DNA from: Lingula anatina
Lineage: Eukaryota; Brachiopoda; Lingulata; Lingulida; Lingulidae
Direction: 5' to 3'
Assembly: GCF_001039355.2 (NCBI RefSeq)
Contig: NW_019775519.1
Location: 203,596-267,595, forward strand
DNA length: 64,000 nucleotides
The translations under genes and the position numbers were made by a program. Shown here piece after piece: positions 50,101 through 59,800 of the stretch; positions within the stretch are counted from its first letter, which is position 1, and each line of letters starts with the position of its first letter. The notes under the pieces are model-generated. The model was not told where the DNA came from, ran no database searches, and saw only the letters and a list, made by a program, of their open reading frames with translations.

Positions 50101-53100
50101 TAATGGAGGAAAGCAAAAGGGAAAACAGAATATTAGATTTTTTTTTTGTATTTTGTGTGCAAACATAGTTCATAGAATGATTTAATTTGAGCTAATAACT
50201 TTGTACCCACTCAAAATTAGCAGGAATATGTCATAATTTTGCAAGATAAGATGAGATTTCCATCAGCTTAGTGAAATGTTTTCATGACACAATGAATAAT
50301 AAAATGAATGTCACTATTAGTTGAGAGGATCAGTGGCCTGTTTGCTTTACAACTGATGTGAGCCTTGCATGCCAGCATGGCTGCTGCACTCATAAAATAT
50401 TGTTCATCATCTTAAAATGTCTATATTTATTGTTATTATTGAAATGATCTGTTCAATATTAAATGTATCCCTGCTTCTCTTTTTCTTTTTGCATGATGTA
50501 ACCTTCATCAGAGTAAAGCAATGTGAATCAGACAAAATTGCAGCTGAGGAGACGGCACGCAAGTTGGGTCAGCAGCTTGCAGAGAAAGATTCTAGGCGGT
50601 AAGAGACTTAGATTAGTTTAGGAAAATGAAGATTATTTGTGTGTTGTGTTTTATGTTAGCTCTGTAAAATATTGTTCATTTAGCTGTTTATTGTGTATTT
50701 TGTAGTAAGCTGTGTTCTGTGTTTTACTTTTGCATGCAAATGGACTCAGTTTGAGTTTACAGTGAAAATAGAATAAACAACTAGATTTATTTATTTATCT
50801 ATAATGGAAAGTTATGCCTTAAACTAGTTTGTATTAATGGTGATTAATGAAAGTGAATTAGTTTTGAAAGGAAATTTGTATTTGAAAGATCTTATTGCAT
50901 AAATAGTGTTGAAGTTACCCAAATCTGGCTAGTTTGTAGTTAATGGTTTATAGAATAGGGTTAATAGAAATATTATCAATTTTTGAAATATTTCCCAGTA
51001 TATGAAAACCAACCTCATTTTAGACAGTTAAATACTTATTATAACCAAATACACCACTGCTGTGTTAATTGGCAATTTTAGATACACTTTGAGATGTTCA
51101 ATTTAATTTCTTCATTTAATTTAGTTAAACATCACTTGTAGCAAGTCTTTTTTTTCTTCATAGAGCTATGGGTGCTCTTAAATATTAGTTCAGAACGGTC
51201 TTTTTCAAGAAATTGCTTTATAGTAAGGTTTGTTCAAAGAGAAAAAATATTTACTTAATTCATGTTTGAAAAGTGCAAGGAGTATTGAGTTGGACTTCAT
51301 AAGAACATGAACTACGTATTTTCTGTTAGGCACAGTTGAACAGATATTTCAGATGGAGTAGAGTGGGGTGGGGGGGGGGGGGCTTATACCAACTGACTGT
51401 ATTGAAAAATCTACATCCTCCCTTGTTACAGACTTGCAGAAAGAAAAATTCCACTCAATAAAGACATTTGTATATTTTTCACAACACAGGGCTGCCTTGG
51501 AAACAGATCTAAGAATTGAACGAGAGTGGCGGGGCACGGTCCAGAAGACACTGGAACAGGAGAGGGGGAAGGTGTCTCAGCTGCAGTCTGATTTACAGCA
51601 GATGGGAAAGGTAAAACAGGTAGGTAGTAAAAAATTACTTATTTGTCTGTTTTTTTGCTATTTCACACAATCAGTTGTTTTGTATTGTATTAATGATCCT
51701 TTGCATAAATCAAATGGCGAATTTTAAAAACAAGTTATCCTATATTCTGAATGAAGGGTCTTTTGCCCACGCTAATAACTATAATGCCCACTCAGACAAC
51801 TTTAATGGATACTGCTGATGATGGTGTTGGCGGATGACCAATATTATGCAATCTTCTGAGTCTTCTGCCCACATCAAAAACTTAAATGGATACTGCTGAT
51901 GATGGTGCTTTAGCAAACTAATTGTAACATTATATCTAAACTTAGATAATGACTTGTCTTGCAGGAATACAGTGACTTGATGAAGAGGCATGAAAGTATG
52001 AAACAAACTTGTGAGGAACAGGAAAAAGCTTTGACAGAACTTGGTTCTCATTTGAGCGAGTATGTTTCATTTGACAAAGGACATTAAAAAATTTTTTTAA
52101 TGAAGCTGTTACGTAATTTCACGTTAAGCAGCAAAAGTTGTAGGCAGTACACGTAAATGATCTGCTGGTTATTTTTCAATTCTCACTTTAGTTGATTTTT
52201 TTATTGACAACAATTTATATGTGTCTGGCTCTCAATGGGAATTGACCAAGCTAGTCCAAAGTCTTGCGACTTACTGTAAAATCAAGCAAGATATTGCAGG
52301 ACTTGAATAGATTGGAGTCCGGTGTGACATTGAAAAAAAAGTTCACAATTTTTTACAGATATTTTTCTGGTTTTGAAGTTTTCTCAGATTACACATCTAT
52401 ATAACACAACAGTACTACTCCACTTTGTTTTGGGTGTCACTTTAGTATTGCTTTTTAAGAGTACATTCTCAGCACATATAGTTTCATTCTAATCTCTGAA
52501 AAAAAACACCTTATGGAATCTTGCCTTCATTCTAGTTTTGTATACTTCATTCAGTGATGACAGTCAAGTTCTAGGCTCAAACGATGCCCATTAAATGGTT
52601 TTGAAAAAGTTAAACTCGATAGGTTTTACTTGCATAACCCTGCTATGTATATGTTTTAGTCTTCTTGTATATGATATTCTTTGACTGTCATTTTTAAGGT
52701 CAAAATTGAAGATGGAGGATCTTCGTGAAGCACAGCAGGCCTTGAAGGAAGCACAATGGGCTGATGATGCTGAGGCTACTAATTGTAAGGGATGTACCAA
52801 AGAATTTTCTCTTTCAAGGAGAAAAGTAAGTGCCATTATTTCCTTTACTTCATAGTTCTTCTGTCTGTCTTTCGTATGATAGCTATTTTGTGTGAAATTA
52901 GCAAGTTATTAAAATCTTTAGATTAAAATATTTCATCTGTAAGGTCTCTTTAATTGTAATGGCAAAAAATTAAAGAGCTGTTACTAAATGAAAAAGTTGT
53001 TGTAACTTTTTGGGACTACAGCAGTAGACTACACATTCATGTCTTCCCAATTCAGCTCAAAGTCGTCACATTTGGTTTAAACATACTGAATGCTTTCAGC

Positions 53101-53240
53101 ACCACTGTCGCAACTGTGGAGACATCTATTGCTCTGAATGTTCTGACAACAAGATGCCACTGCCATCCTCTGCCAAGCCTGTGAGGGTCTGTGACAACTG
53201 CCATACTTTGCTGCTCCAGAGATATTCTGCTAATAAATAG
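29624..53240 (+). CDS. RUFY: RUN and FYVE domain-containing protein (RUFY family)
   Basis: Endosomal Rab effector and adaptor family. The RUN domain binds small GTPase/motor partners, and the C-terminal FYVE domain binds PI3P on early endosomes. Exons: 29624-29807, 35699-35869, 36250-36367, 37400-37504, 38633-38756, 39158-39228, 39440-39514, 39865-40036, 40932-41048, 41592-41759, 49360-49457, 50512-50598, 51490-51619, 51965-52059, 52699-52825, 53100-53240. They total 1983 nt, 660 aa. RUN spans about 62-260 ([36 protein letters not shown]), followed by a long coiled coil (about 280-580). The FYVE domain is complete: WADD, RRKHHCRNCG, the Cys pairs and RVCDNC. It is closest in form to RUFY1/RUFY2. 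Exon 13 has two usable donors (51610 or 51619), adding or dropping Val-Lys-Gln. Intron 10 (41760-49359) hosts the GnRH-type gene on the other strand. Confidence 0.95.
31130..31357 (+). CDS. Small ORF of 75 aa inside the DNA element, function unknown
   Basis: Opens [20 protein letters not shown], in a good start context (ACAAAATGGCG), and stops at TAA. The sequence is acidic then mixed, with no membrane segment and no domain I recognise. It lies entirely within the 30530-32386 element. It could be a leftover exon of an element-encoded protein, a captured first exon, or chance. Its phase does not connect to RUFY exon 2. Confidence 0.25.
   Translation: MADAPSCSADEKATALSAPKEDQDIRISNQKIFELVAKPKDIDKTSAIQEYRVYFIFQTKNEITYEIDGANSFFA
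31711..32040. promoter_or_regulatory. Cluster of RFX X-box-like motifs
   Basis: GTTGCCATGGCAAC (31711-31724) and GTTACCATAGCAAC (31842-31855) both fit the RFX X-box consensus, two half sites facing each other with a 2-bp spacer. Weaker forms lie at about 31873-31885 (TTTCCATAGCAAC) and 32028-32040 (GTTGCCATGGAAA). All are inside the 1.86 kb element. Function is inferred from the motif only. Confidence 0.5.
32994..33059 (+). repeat. (TA)n-(GA)n compound microsatellite
   Basis: About 22 bp of TA repeats run directly into about 44 bp of GA repeats, within RUFY intron 1. Confidence 0.95.
33560..33689 (+). CDS. RUFY: Alternative first exon of RUFY
   Basis: ATG at 33560 begins [20 protein letters not shown] and the exon ends D-D-G at the donor GATG|GTCAGT (33689). 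That is 43 codons plus one base, the same phase as exon 1, so it joins RUFY exon 2 (35699) in frame to give [16 protein letters not shown]. This N-terminus strongly resembles the ETIYLC(K/N)FRVS(M/V)DGEWLCLREL start known in vertebrate RUFY2/RUFY3 isoforms. It implies a second promoter in intron 1, giving a protein with a different N-terminus before the same RUN domain (642 aa by arithmetic). Confidence 0.85.
37563..38117. mobile_element. Foldback (long inverted repeat) element in RUFY intron 4
   Basis: Element 37568-38112 (545 bp) has arms of about 165 bp that are almost perfect inverted repeats, starting AGCGCATTCTCAACGAATTA. A 12-bp length difference lies near CCTCTCACACGCCTCCCC. CTTAG stands directly on both sides, a 5-bp target-site duplication. 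The interior (about 37735-37950) is CpG-richer than the intron. It has no coding capacity. Read into RNA, it would form a very long hairpin within the RUFY pre-mRNA. Relics of a related arm occur at 2715-2870 and 5410-5620. Confidence 0.9.
38872..38900 (+). other. G-quadruplex-type run in RUFY intron 5
   Basis: Five runs of three to five G separated by one to three bases (GGGG-TGC-GGG-TA-GGGG-T-GGGGG-T-GGGG) on the RUFY sense strand. It stands out in an otherwise AT-rich intron and could fold as an RNA quadruplex. No function is shown. Confidence 0.6.
42868..47465 (-). CDS. GnRH/corazonin-type neuropeptide precursor, nested in RUFY intron 10
   Basis: Secreted neuropeptide precursor of the GnRH/corazonin/AKH superfamily, 96 aa. 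5' UTR exon about 47465-47384 (no ATG; donor AAAAG|GTAAGT). Exon 2 is 45619-45425 with ATG at 45613 (acceptor TTGCAG, donor ATTCAG|GTAAGG). Exon 3 is 42969-42868 (acceptor CACTTCAG) and ends at TAA. Residues 1-24 are a signal peptide ending in TSA. Residues 25-38 are [14 protein letters not shown], then Gly39 (amide donor) and Lys-Arg 40-41. The associated peptide follows, with Cys48 in [13 protein letters not shown] and Cys73 in FERLKTVC. Gln at the cleavage site should become pyroglutamate. The core Q-x-Y-H-Y-S-K-G-W matches lophotrochozoan GnRH (octopus QNYHFSNGWHPG) and also corazonin (QTFQYSRGWTN). The Pro-Ser-Ser-Ser tail is longer than usual. Intron 2 spans the assembly gap. Exon 3 is less certain than exon 2; the 5' end of the UTR exon is estimated from the TATA box. 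Confidence 0.85.
43120..43375. mobile_element. Inverted-repeat element in intron 2 of the GnRH-type gene
   Basis: AGGCCCATTTCCAATGTAAC followed by TGTAGATTGATC at the left is mirrored by GATCAATCTACG and GTTACATTGGGAATAGGCCT at the right: about 45-bp imperfect inverted ends around a ~165 bp centre. It is a MITE-like element with no recognisable protein. Confidence 0.65.
44112..44869. other. Assembly gap (758 n)
   Basis: A run of n bounded by poly-T on the left and poly-A on the right. It lies inside RUFY intron 10 and inside intron 2 of the GnRH-type gene, so an extra exon of the latter hidden here cannot be excluded. Confidence 1.
47466..47580 (-). promoter_or_regulatory. TATA promoter of the GnRH-type gene
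   Basis: On the minus strand TTTATAAG (47493-47500) lies about 110 bp before the 5' UTR donor at 47384, placing transcription start near 47465-47470. A CGTCAC half-CRE-like motif lies upstream (about 47530-47535). A strong TATA box in the middle of another gene's intron supports an independent, tissue-restricted gene rather than chance. The exact start site is an estimate. Confidence 0.6.
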
Positions 53241-54465
53241 AACTGAACATATCTTCAGTGAGACACACATTTTACTTGCATCTGTTTGCCTGTCATTCAT
53301 TCAAATGTGGATCATTCTACCCTTATATTTGTTGAACCCATCAAGTTTCTCCTTTGAAATTTACAGAGAAATCCATGAAAAATTGTCAAAACCAATTACC
53401 ATTTTCTTTACTCAGAACTAATTCTCAAAGCTAGGGGCAGTATTTCAGAAATGAATGCTATCCTAGCCATTGAATTGACACAGGTGATTGGGGTGCATTT
53501 ATTCTTCTATTTGTGTCACATTGTGGTGATCAGCATTATTATTTACCAGTGATTGTTTGGATCATAACATATATTTATTCTGTGGTGGGGCATAGCTATA
53601 ACTGTGGACATCATTGCATTTGTTGTTCCCATGCTTATTTGGAGTTCAGCAGAAGATTGCTGTCTGTTGTGACATGTTGTACAATGGAAGTAAGCTGTGC
53701 AAATTCTTGTTTGAGGCCCCTAGAATTTTACATGGTGTTAATTGGTGCTCAAACTGCCAAATCCTCTGTAGTATCTGACTGTTGGTGATGAGAAAAAGCA
53801 GTGAAGAATAAATTATTGTTTTAATGCCATATAATGAATCTGTAATATTAATAGACTATTATTTAACCTCCCAAGTTTTGTTCATATCTTGTTTTAGGTT
53901 CAGCTAATAGAATGTCCATCCTTAGGGAGTGATGAATTTAAGATAAAAGTTTGAGATGTGCTAAAAGCTCAGGGCAGGGCTATTATGTATATTGTCAATT
54001 GTAGTAAATGTATAAATGCTATATATTTCATGATGAGGGTTTTAAACCACTGAAGATTATGTTAGATGACAAATGTAATTATCTTCTTGAAAAGCATAAG
54101 CTTATTATTAAGACATCATACTAGGCATATGGTTCAGCATCATATTGATGTAAAGAAAGAAAAAGGTTTCTAATAAAATTTTAAAAGTAAATTGAAAGTT
54201 TTATTGACTGAAATTGCACTAATCAAATGTATCACTTTTTATGTTGAGGAAAAATGTTTAACATTTTACTGCCGACAGATTGTTAATCATCAATGAAACT
54301 CTTGTGAATCAGTTACCTTATTTACCAGTTATTAATATTTCCTGTTATTAAATCCTTTATGTTAAGTCACAATGTCAAGGTTAAGGTGTATCAAGTGGTT
54401 TGTAAATAAAATTGGTATATTTTTCATATTTGTTTTTCAATGCATAAACATAATAAAGGGAACCG
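53241..54465 (+). other. RUFY 3' UTR
   Basis: No new gene was seen after the RUFY stop. AATAAA signals occur at 53807-53812 and 54172-54177 and again near 54400. The short frames here have no protein features. Which signal is used cannot be told from the sequence. Confidence 0.5.
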
Positions 54466-54607
54466 GAGAAGATCAGCATTGGTCACAATTGTGCCGGAAG
54501 TGACGTGCAGTGGTGTTAGAAACGAAGCTGAGTGGTCATTTTAACATAGAGGTGAACGGCAGTGAAGACGGGTTGCCGGAGGAAAAAGAAGTTTTCTAAA
54601 CAACATG
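54466..54607 (+). promoter_or_regulatory. Putative promoter and first exon of an unseen plus-strand gene
   Basis: A GC-richer stretch contains CCGGAAGTGACG, a classical ETS/GABPA promoter motif. A purine-rich leader follows and ends ATG|GTAAGATAAC (ATG 54605-54607), a strong splice donor directly after the start codon. This is the look of a housekeeping-gene first exon. No matching coding exon was found before the cryptochrome gene. The sequence right after it is a long palindrome ending at a single n, so the rest of the gene may be missing from this assembly. Confidence 0.4.
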
Positions 54608-54802
54608 GTAAGATAACACTTTTTCTTTACGCATTTTGGGCAGAGAAAACTTGTAGAAATAATAAATGCATGATATGAAAACGTGACACGGAACCTGAAG
54701 GTGCAAAATCGTGCTTAATTGGCGGTCAACTTGTTTTAAAATGAATGCTGCATCGACCGCCATTGCGACAAAGAGTGTAAATGGAAAATAATTCCCGGGA
54801 GG

Positions 54803-55622
54803 CTGTAAATCGTTGCCATGTGGAAATTTGGCATTAATATAATCCGATATGTCCATATCTAAGTATTTTTGGGGTGTATGAGCTGCAATTAGAACGAAGT
54901 TTTAGAGGTCTTGAAGGACCTTGTGAAAACAAGGAAGTAGTTCGTAACTAACAAGTGAAATGTACCGATCTCCGACTGCTGTGTACAGCTGTATCTTTTT
55001 TTTAATATATTGACGAATTTTTGTCACAGGACAAATAAAACATTTCACTGACAAGATCTTCCCAAAAAGACAAAAAGAGAATTCAGGTGAGCTGACAGGT
55101 AATTAAGACTAGCTCAAAGTACTAATAATTGACATTATTATGCAATACTCAGTTGGTAAAACGATTCTCACAGGTAGATAACATGTAACATGACCAATTT
55201 CTATAGGCTAATGATTGCCAGCCTGAGGAAATTGATTGCCAGTCTCTTTTGTCAGTGATTTTTAACTCAGATAAGAGGCTGTCAGAATGTCACCTTTGTC
55301 TTGGCATTTGTCACTGATTAGCGCCTTCCCCAGTGTAAAAGGTATATCAGTGTGATCATGTGTGTGGAATTTCATGCCAGATGGACATATAAAGATCTAA
55401 AAATTCGTCAATATATTGAAAAAAAGATACAGCTGTGCACAGCAGTCGGAGATCGGTACATTCCACTTGTTAGTTACGAACTACTTCCTGGTTTTCACAA
55501 GGTCCTTCAAGACCTCTAAAACATCGTTGTAATTGCAGCCCATACCATAAAACACCCAAAAATACTTAGATATGGACATATCGGATTATATTAATGCCAA
55601 ATTTCCACATGACAACGATTTA
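54803..55622. repeat. Long imperfect palindrome ending at a single n
   Basis: Arms 54803-55020 and 55399-55622 are inverted copies of about 220 bp with several substitutions and small indels, around a 380 bp centre. The right arm ends exactly at the single n at 55623. Either it is a foldback element or a locally inverted allele placed by the assembler. Arm divergence argues against a simple chimeric read. Confidence 0.75.
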
Positions 55623-55623
55623 N

Positions 55624-56840
55624 ACGGATATCATCTTCAAAATCATTTTTATAGGTCACATAATTAATACTGATCACTTCATGGAGTTACTTTACACAGT
55701 ACGAATGATTAAAATGACTCATTTAATGATGCTTTACAGGATTACGGTACATTGCTATTATAATATCACAAACTACGTAATCACCTACTGGGGGACACAG
55801 AATGGTATAGAGCTCTCTAAAAAATCTGAATTGCGTGAGGCACAATTCGAGTCCAAATACAGACATTTTTTCCTCATCCTCCACTAGGTGACTACGTAAC
55901 AAATTCATCATGTTGTGGAGTGTTTGCTCTTAATTACGAATTAATACATACAATTAATACATAACTCTTAATACATAACTGAGAATTAAGATACGTAACC
56001 CCATGTTTACCTCATTTCAATTGCAAATACTATACGCTGCAAAGTTAGGCAAAATACTGCCAAAGTGATGTAACTACGCTATTTGGCAGCTGACCTATTT
56101 TTTTAAAATACTGTCAGTAAATGAGGGTCAGGGGTGTAGTATATTGCACCATATTCAGCACTTTTCAACCAATCAGATTGGACAAATTTACTCAGTGATA
56201 TGATAATGACTTTTGAAATATTACTGATAATATAAAATATTCCACATGAACATTTATCGTGACATACAGCTTTCACAACATATGATGTTAATATAAACAA
56301 AACAATTTTCTTAACTTTTACTTCCACTGCCTGACAAAAAAATTCAAGAAATAGCATGTCAATGGGCATAAGTTTTAATGCACTTTCATAAAATTAATTC
56401 CATTAAAGTTTCACAATGATAACAATACCTCCTTTATTAAAATATATGGTATACATTTTAATATCTCAAAAGTAAGTATTTAATTGTTTTTTAATTCAAT
56501 CAAATATTTCAGTTACATTATTACTCATAAGCATTACTCTGCATGTTTCTGTAATTTACCAATTAACCAAGCTGTAAATGTATTCAATTATATTTAAGAA
56601 GTGATTTGCAATTCTGAAACAATAGTTAATTGTTGGCTGATATGCTGCAAATTTTGTGCAATGTATCAACTTCTTTCTTGTGTAATCCTTTTAAGTATTG
56701 AAATATGAAAAGTGTGCATAAATTATATGATAGATAATCAACCTACTGGTACGTACACAGTATCTACTGAGCCTTCCCTTTATATGTGACCTGGTAACTG
56801 CTTTTGAGATTCAGCTAAATTGAGACACTGGATATATGTT
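55624..56840. other. Intergenic, no gene seen
   Basis: AT-rich sequence without recognisable exons or elements. The part next to 56841 is probably cryptochrome 3' UTR on the minus strand. Confidence 0.4.
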
Positions 56841-59800
56841 TTACATACTCAATCCATCAAGGTTATCTGAAAACAAAAACAAAAAGCTATTATCTGTTGG
56901 TAAACATAAAAAACTGAATTGAAGTACATGTCATAGAATGTGGTGTCATAATCATTCAAATGCAATATAAAGCAACAATACTTATAAATCAAACAGGCTC
57001 AGATAATAATCAGCTATTAACGGTGAAAACTAACAATACAGGCTATGAAAATGTTACACAGCAGACAATGCACGATTTAGTATATTGTTTTCCTTCTACT
57101 CACCAATATCCAAAGCATCACATTTGTCAGAAGACACACAGGGGACAGAAGTCAAGTTTCTCGGCAGCCAAGCAATCCGCCATACTTCTTCATCATTAGA
57201 AGGCTTCACATGAGGAATGTCTAGAATATAGGGCAGCAAAATATTTAATATATACACTAACATTATGTCATTATGTTTTACCTTATAATACAACATTATC
57301 ATGCACTCTCTTCACATATGAGCACAGATGTTTGATAATGCGATGCAAGTAATAACAGTAACATAAATACAAAAAGTGACACATTTATGGTCAACTTTAA
57401 AAAATTCTATATTTCAGTTAATGTACAGAGATTGGGTATTTGACTAGTCATAACCCCCTCCCAGTTTTACTCCCCATACGTCTAAAGGACCGGCCTTGAC
57501 AATACCATACAGTTGATATCAAAAACATGTCTGGCAAAACGTGGCTTAAAAATAGAAAAGGTATAATATGTGCGATATCCATCTATCCATCCACCTGTCC
57601 ATGTGGATAGACAGAAAGACATTTGCCAGTATACCATTAATTTACTGATTAATTTGTTAAAGGAATGAAATTGCATAAAGGAATTTTTGTTAAACCCACC
57701 AGGAAGTTTTGCATATTTTTCACGAACAAGAGACATCCTTTCTCCGTTTTTCATGGCAGCTTCTGCATGATTCACAATTGGTGCAGGATAGTCCTTGCCA
57801 ATGATACAACCTGCTTTTTTCTGAACCTCCAGTGGCGCCCTCCAGGGGTGGAAGAGATAACGCAGGGGGAACTGGGAAAGCTCTGGCACATACCGTCTGG
57901 AAAACATGATATTTAATTCAATAAACTTGCACATAATATACAAATACCTTTTTCATTACTTCATCTGATAAAAGGGGACTTCACAAATGTATGAAAAGCT
58001 AAAAACTGCATCAAATTTCCTAGAACCAATAAGTGACTGAACCAAGTATTTAAAACAATATGTTTTGCTACTTAACTGACTAAAGAACATTCTGACACAA
58101 AGTAAGAACTCTTTACTTTTATTTAATAAAAGTATTTTTCCAAATATTTTCCTTTTTTTTTACATTTTTTCTCTACTCAATTTTTTCTGTTCTTCAGATT
58201 GCTCAGGTTAAAATATTCAGCTTATCAGTTCAAAGGCCCAGGAATCTTTAATGAAGCCACTTACTTACCTCACATAATCTCCAACAGGGTCCATCCTCTG
58301 GCCATAGCGCACCGGGTGAAAACATTTGGGGCAGTCCAGGCACTTCTCAAATGCAGAGCTCGATACCCACATCCAATTGCCAGCACAGACTGACCAATCA
58401 GCATCCAACAGGTACTTGAAGAAAACCTTGGACAGAACAAATAACTAATCTACTGCACAGAGCCTATTGCAATTATCCAATATCTCATACCAAAAAAAAA
58501 AAAAAAAAAATGCATTACTTTTACCAATATCAGTTTATAAAGGTGAAATAGATAGAGGTAAACAAAAGATGAATTACAGGTAGGACTACCTGTAACACAC
58601 ACCAAAAATACTAGTACACAAAAACTATTTTATTATCATTCCTACAAAATATCACACCCAGTAAAACCAAGTATAACTTCAGGCTTTAATCGATTCACTT
58701 TTTCTATAACATACAGTGCAACTTTCCACCAATGATCTAAATGGAGACATTAAGTCTTACCTGTAATCCCATTTCCCAGTGCTGCCACGCGTCCCCTCTG
58801 GTCAAAAACACAGACACAGCATGCCGCCCCACCTGATGCAGCCAACCCTCCTGTACCAGCTGCCTCATACAAGCATCAATCCATGGATACCCAGTCTGTC
58901 CCTGGTAGTGAATGAACTTAGTTGAATTCCACCCAACATATCATTTAGCACATGCATGTTGTTTTTACATGGTTTCTGTGCACACTACAATTTCATCCAT
59001 AAATGTGCCATGCAGCAGCATGTATTGAAAAAATAGCCCATCTGTTAAACACCATTTCATTAATATTTATCCCTCAACGGATCAAAAAGAAGATGATGTA
59101 GGCTTGGTCTATCTATTTATCTGTTACCACCAAATGCAAAACAACATTGGCATAATAATAAAATCACAGAAATTGCTTCTGCTTTAAATTTATTATCGGA
59201 ATATCCAAATCTGTACTTTGATATTATGTGTTATTGTGATATTATGTTACTGTTATTATTCAAGCATATTCAGAACAGAAAACTTATCAAGTGTCAGAAT
59301 TAGCCGAGTACCTTTTCCCATTTCCTGACAACCTCATGGTCCCAGTTGAAGTCAATCTGCAGGCAGATGGGATTGTTTACCATCTTAGTGAAGTTTGAAT
59401 TGTTCACCGACATCACATAGAAGTACTCTCTCCACATCAACTGAGCTGTGAGCAACTCATTTGATTGCTCGTGGTCCTGTATTATGAAAAGAAAAAAAAA
59501 AAGAAAAAGAAATTGATGCTTGCATGTACATTTTAGAATTTAATTTACTGATTGGGGGGTGGAGGGTGCACTTATCAAAAATACCCCTATAAATATGTAT
59601 TTATGGTTAAGAAGATTCATATTAATGAAATAAAAAAAACCCTGTTAATCCATACTGGTAAGGGAAATAATGTCCTACCCAATGCTAGATAGCACTGCAC
59701 TTGCAGTTTTCTTATTTACTCTTATTTAGTGTATACATGTAGTATGTGAGGATAAATGTGTAGTTTTGAATTTCTGCTATCATTATATTAATACCTACTA

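Noticed and set aside
55030-55086. Possible second exon after the orphan ATG at 54605 (good AG and GT signals)
   Set aside because: Joining it gives Met-Asp-Lys-stop. It is not a coding continuation, and it lies at the centre of the palindrome.
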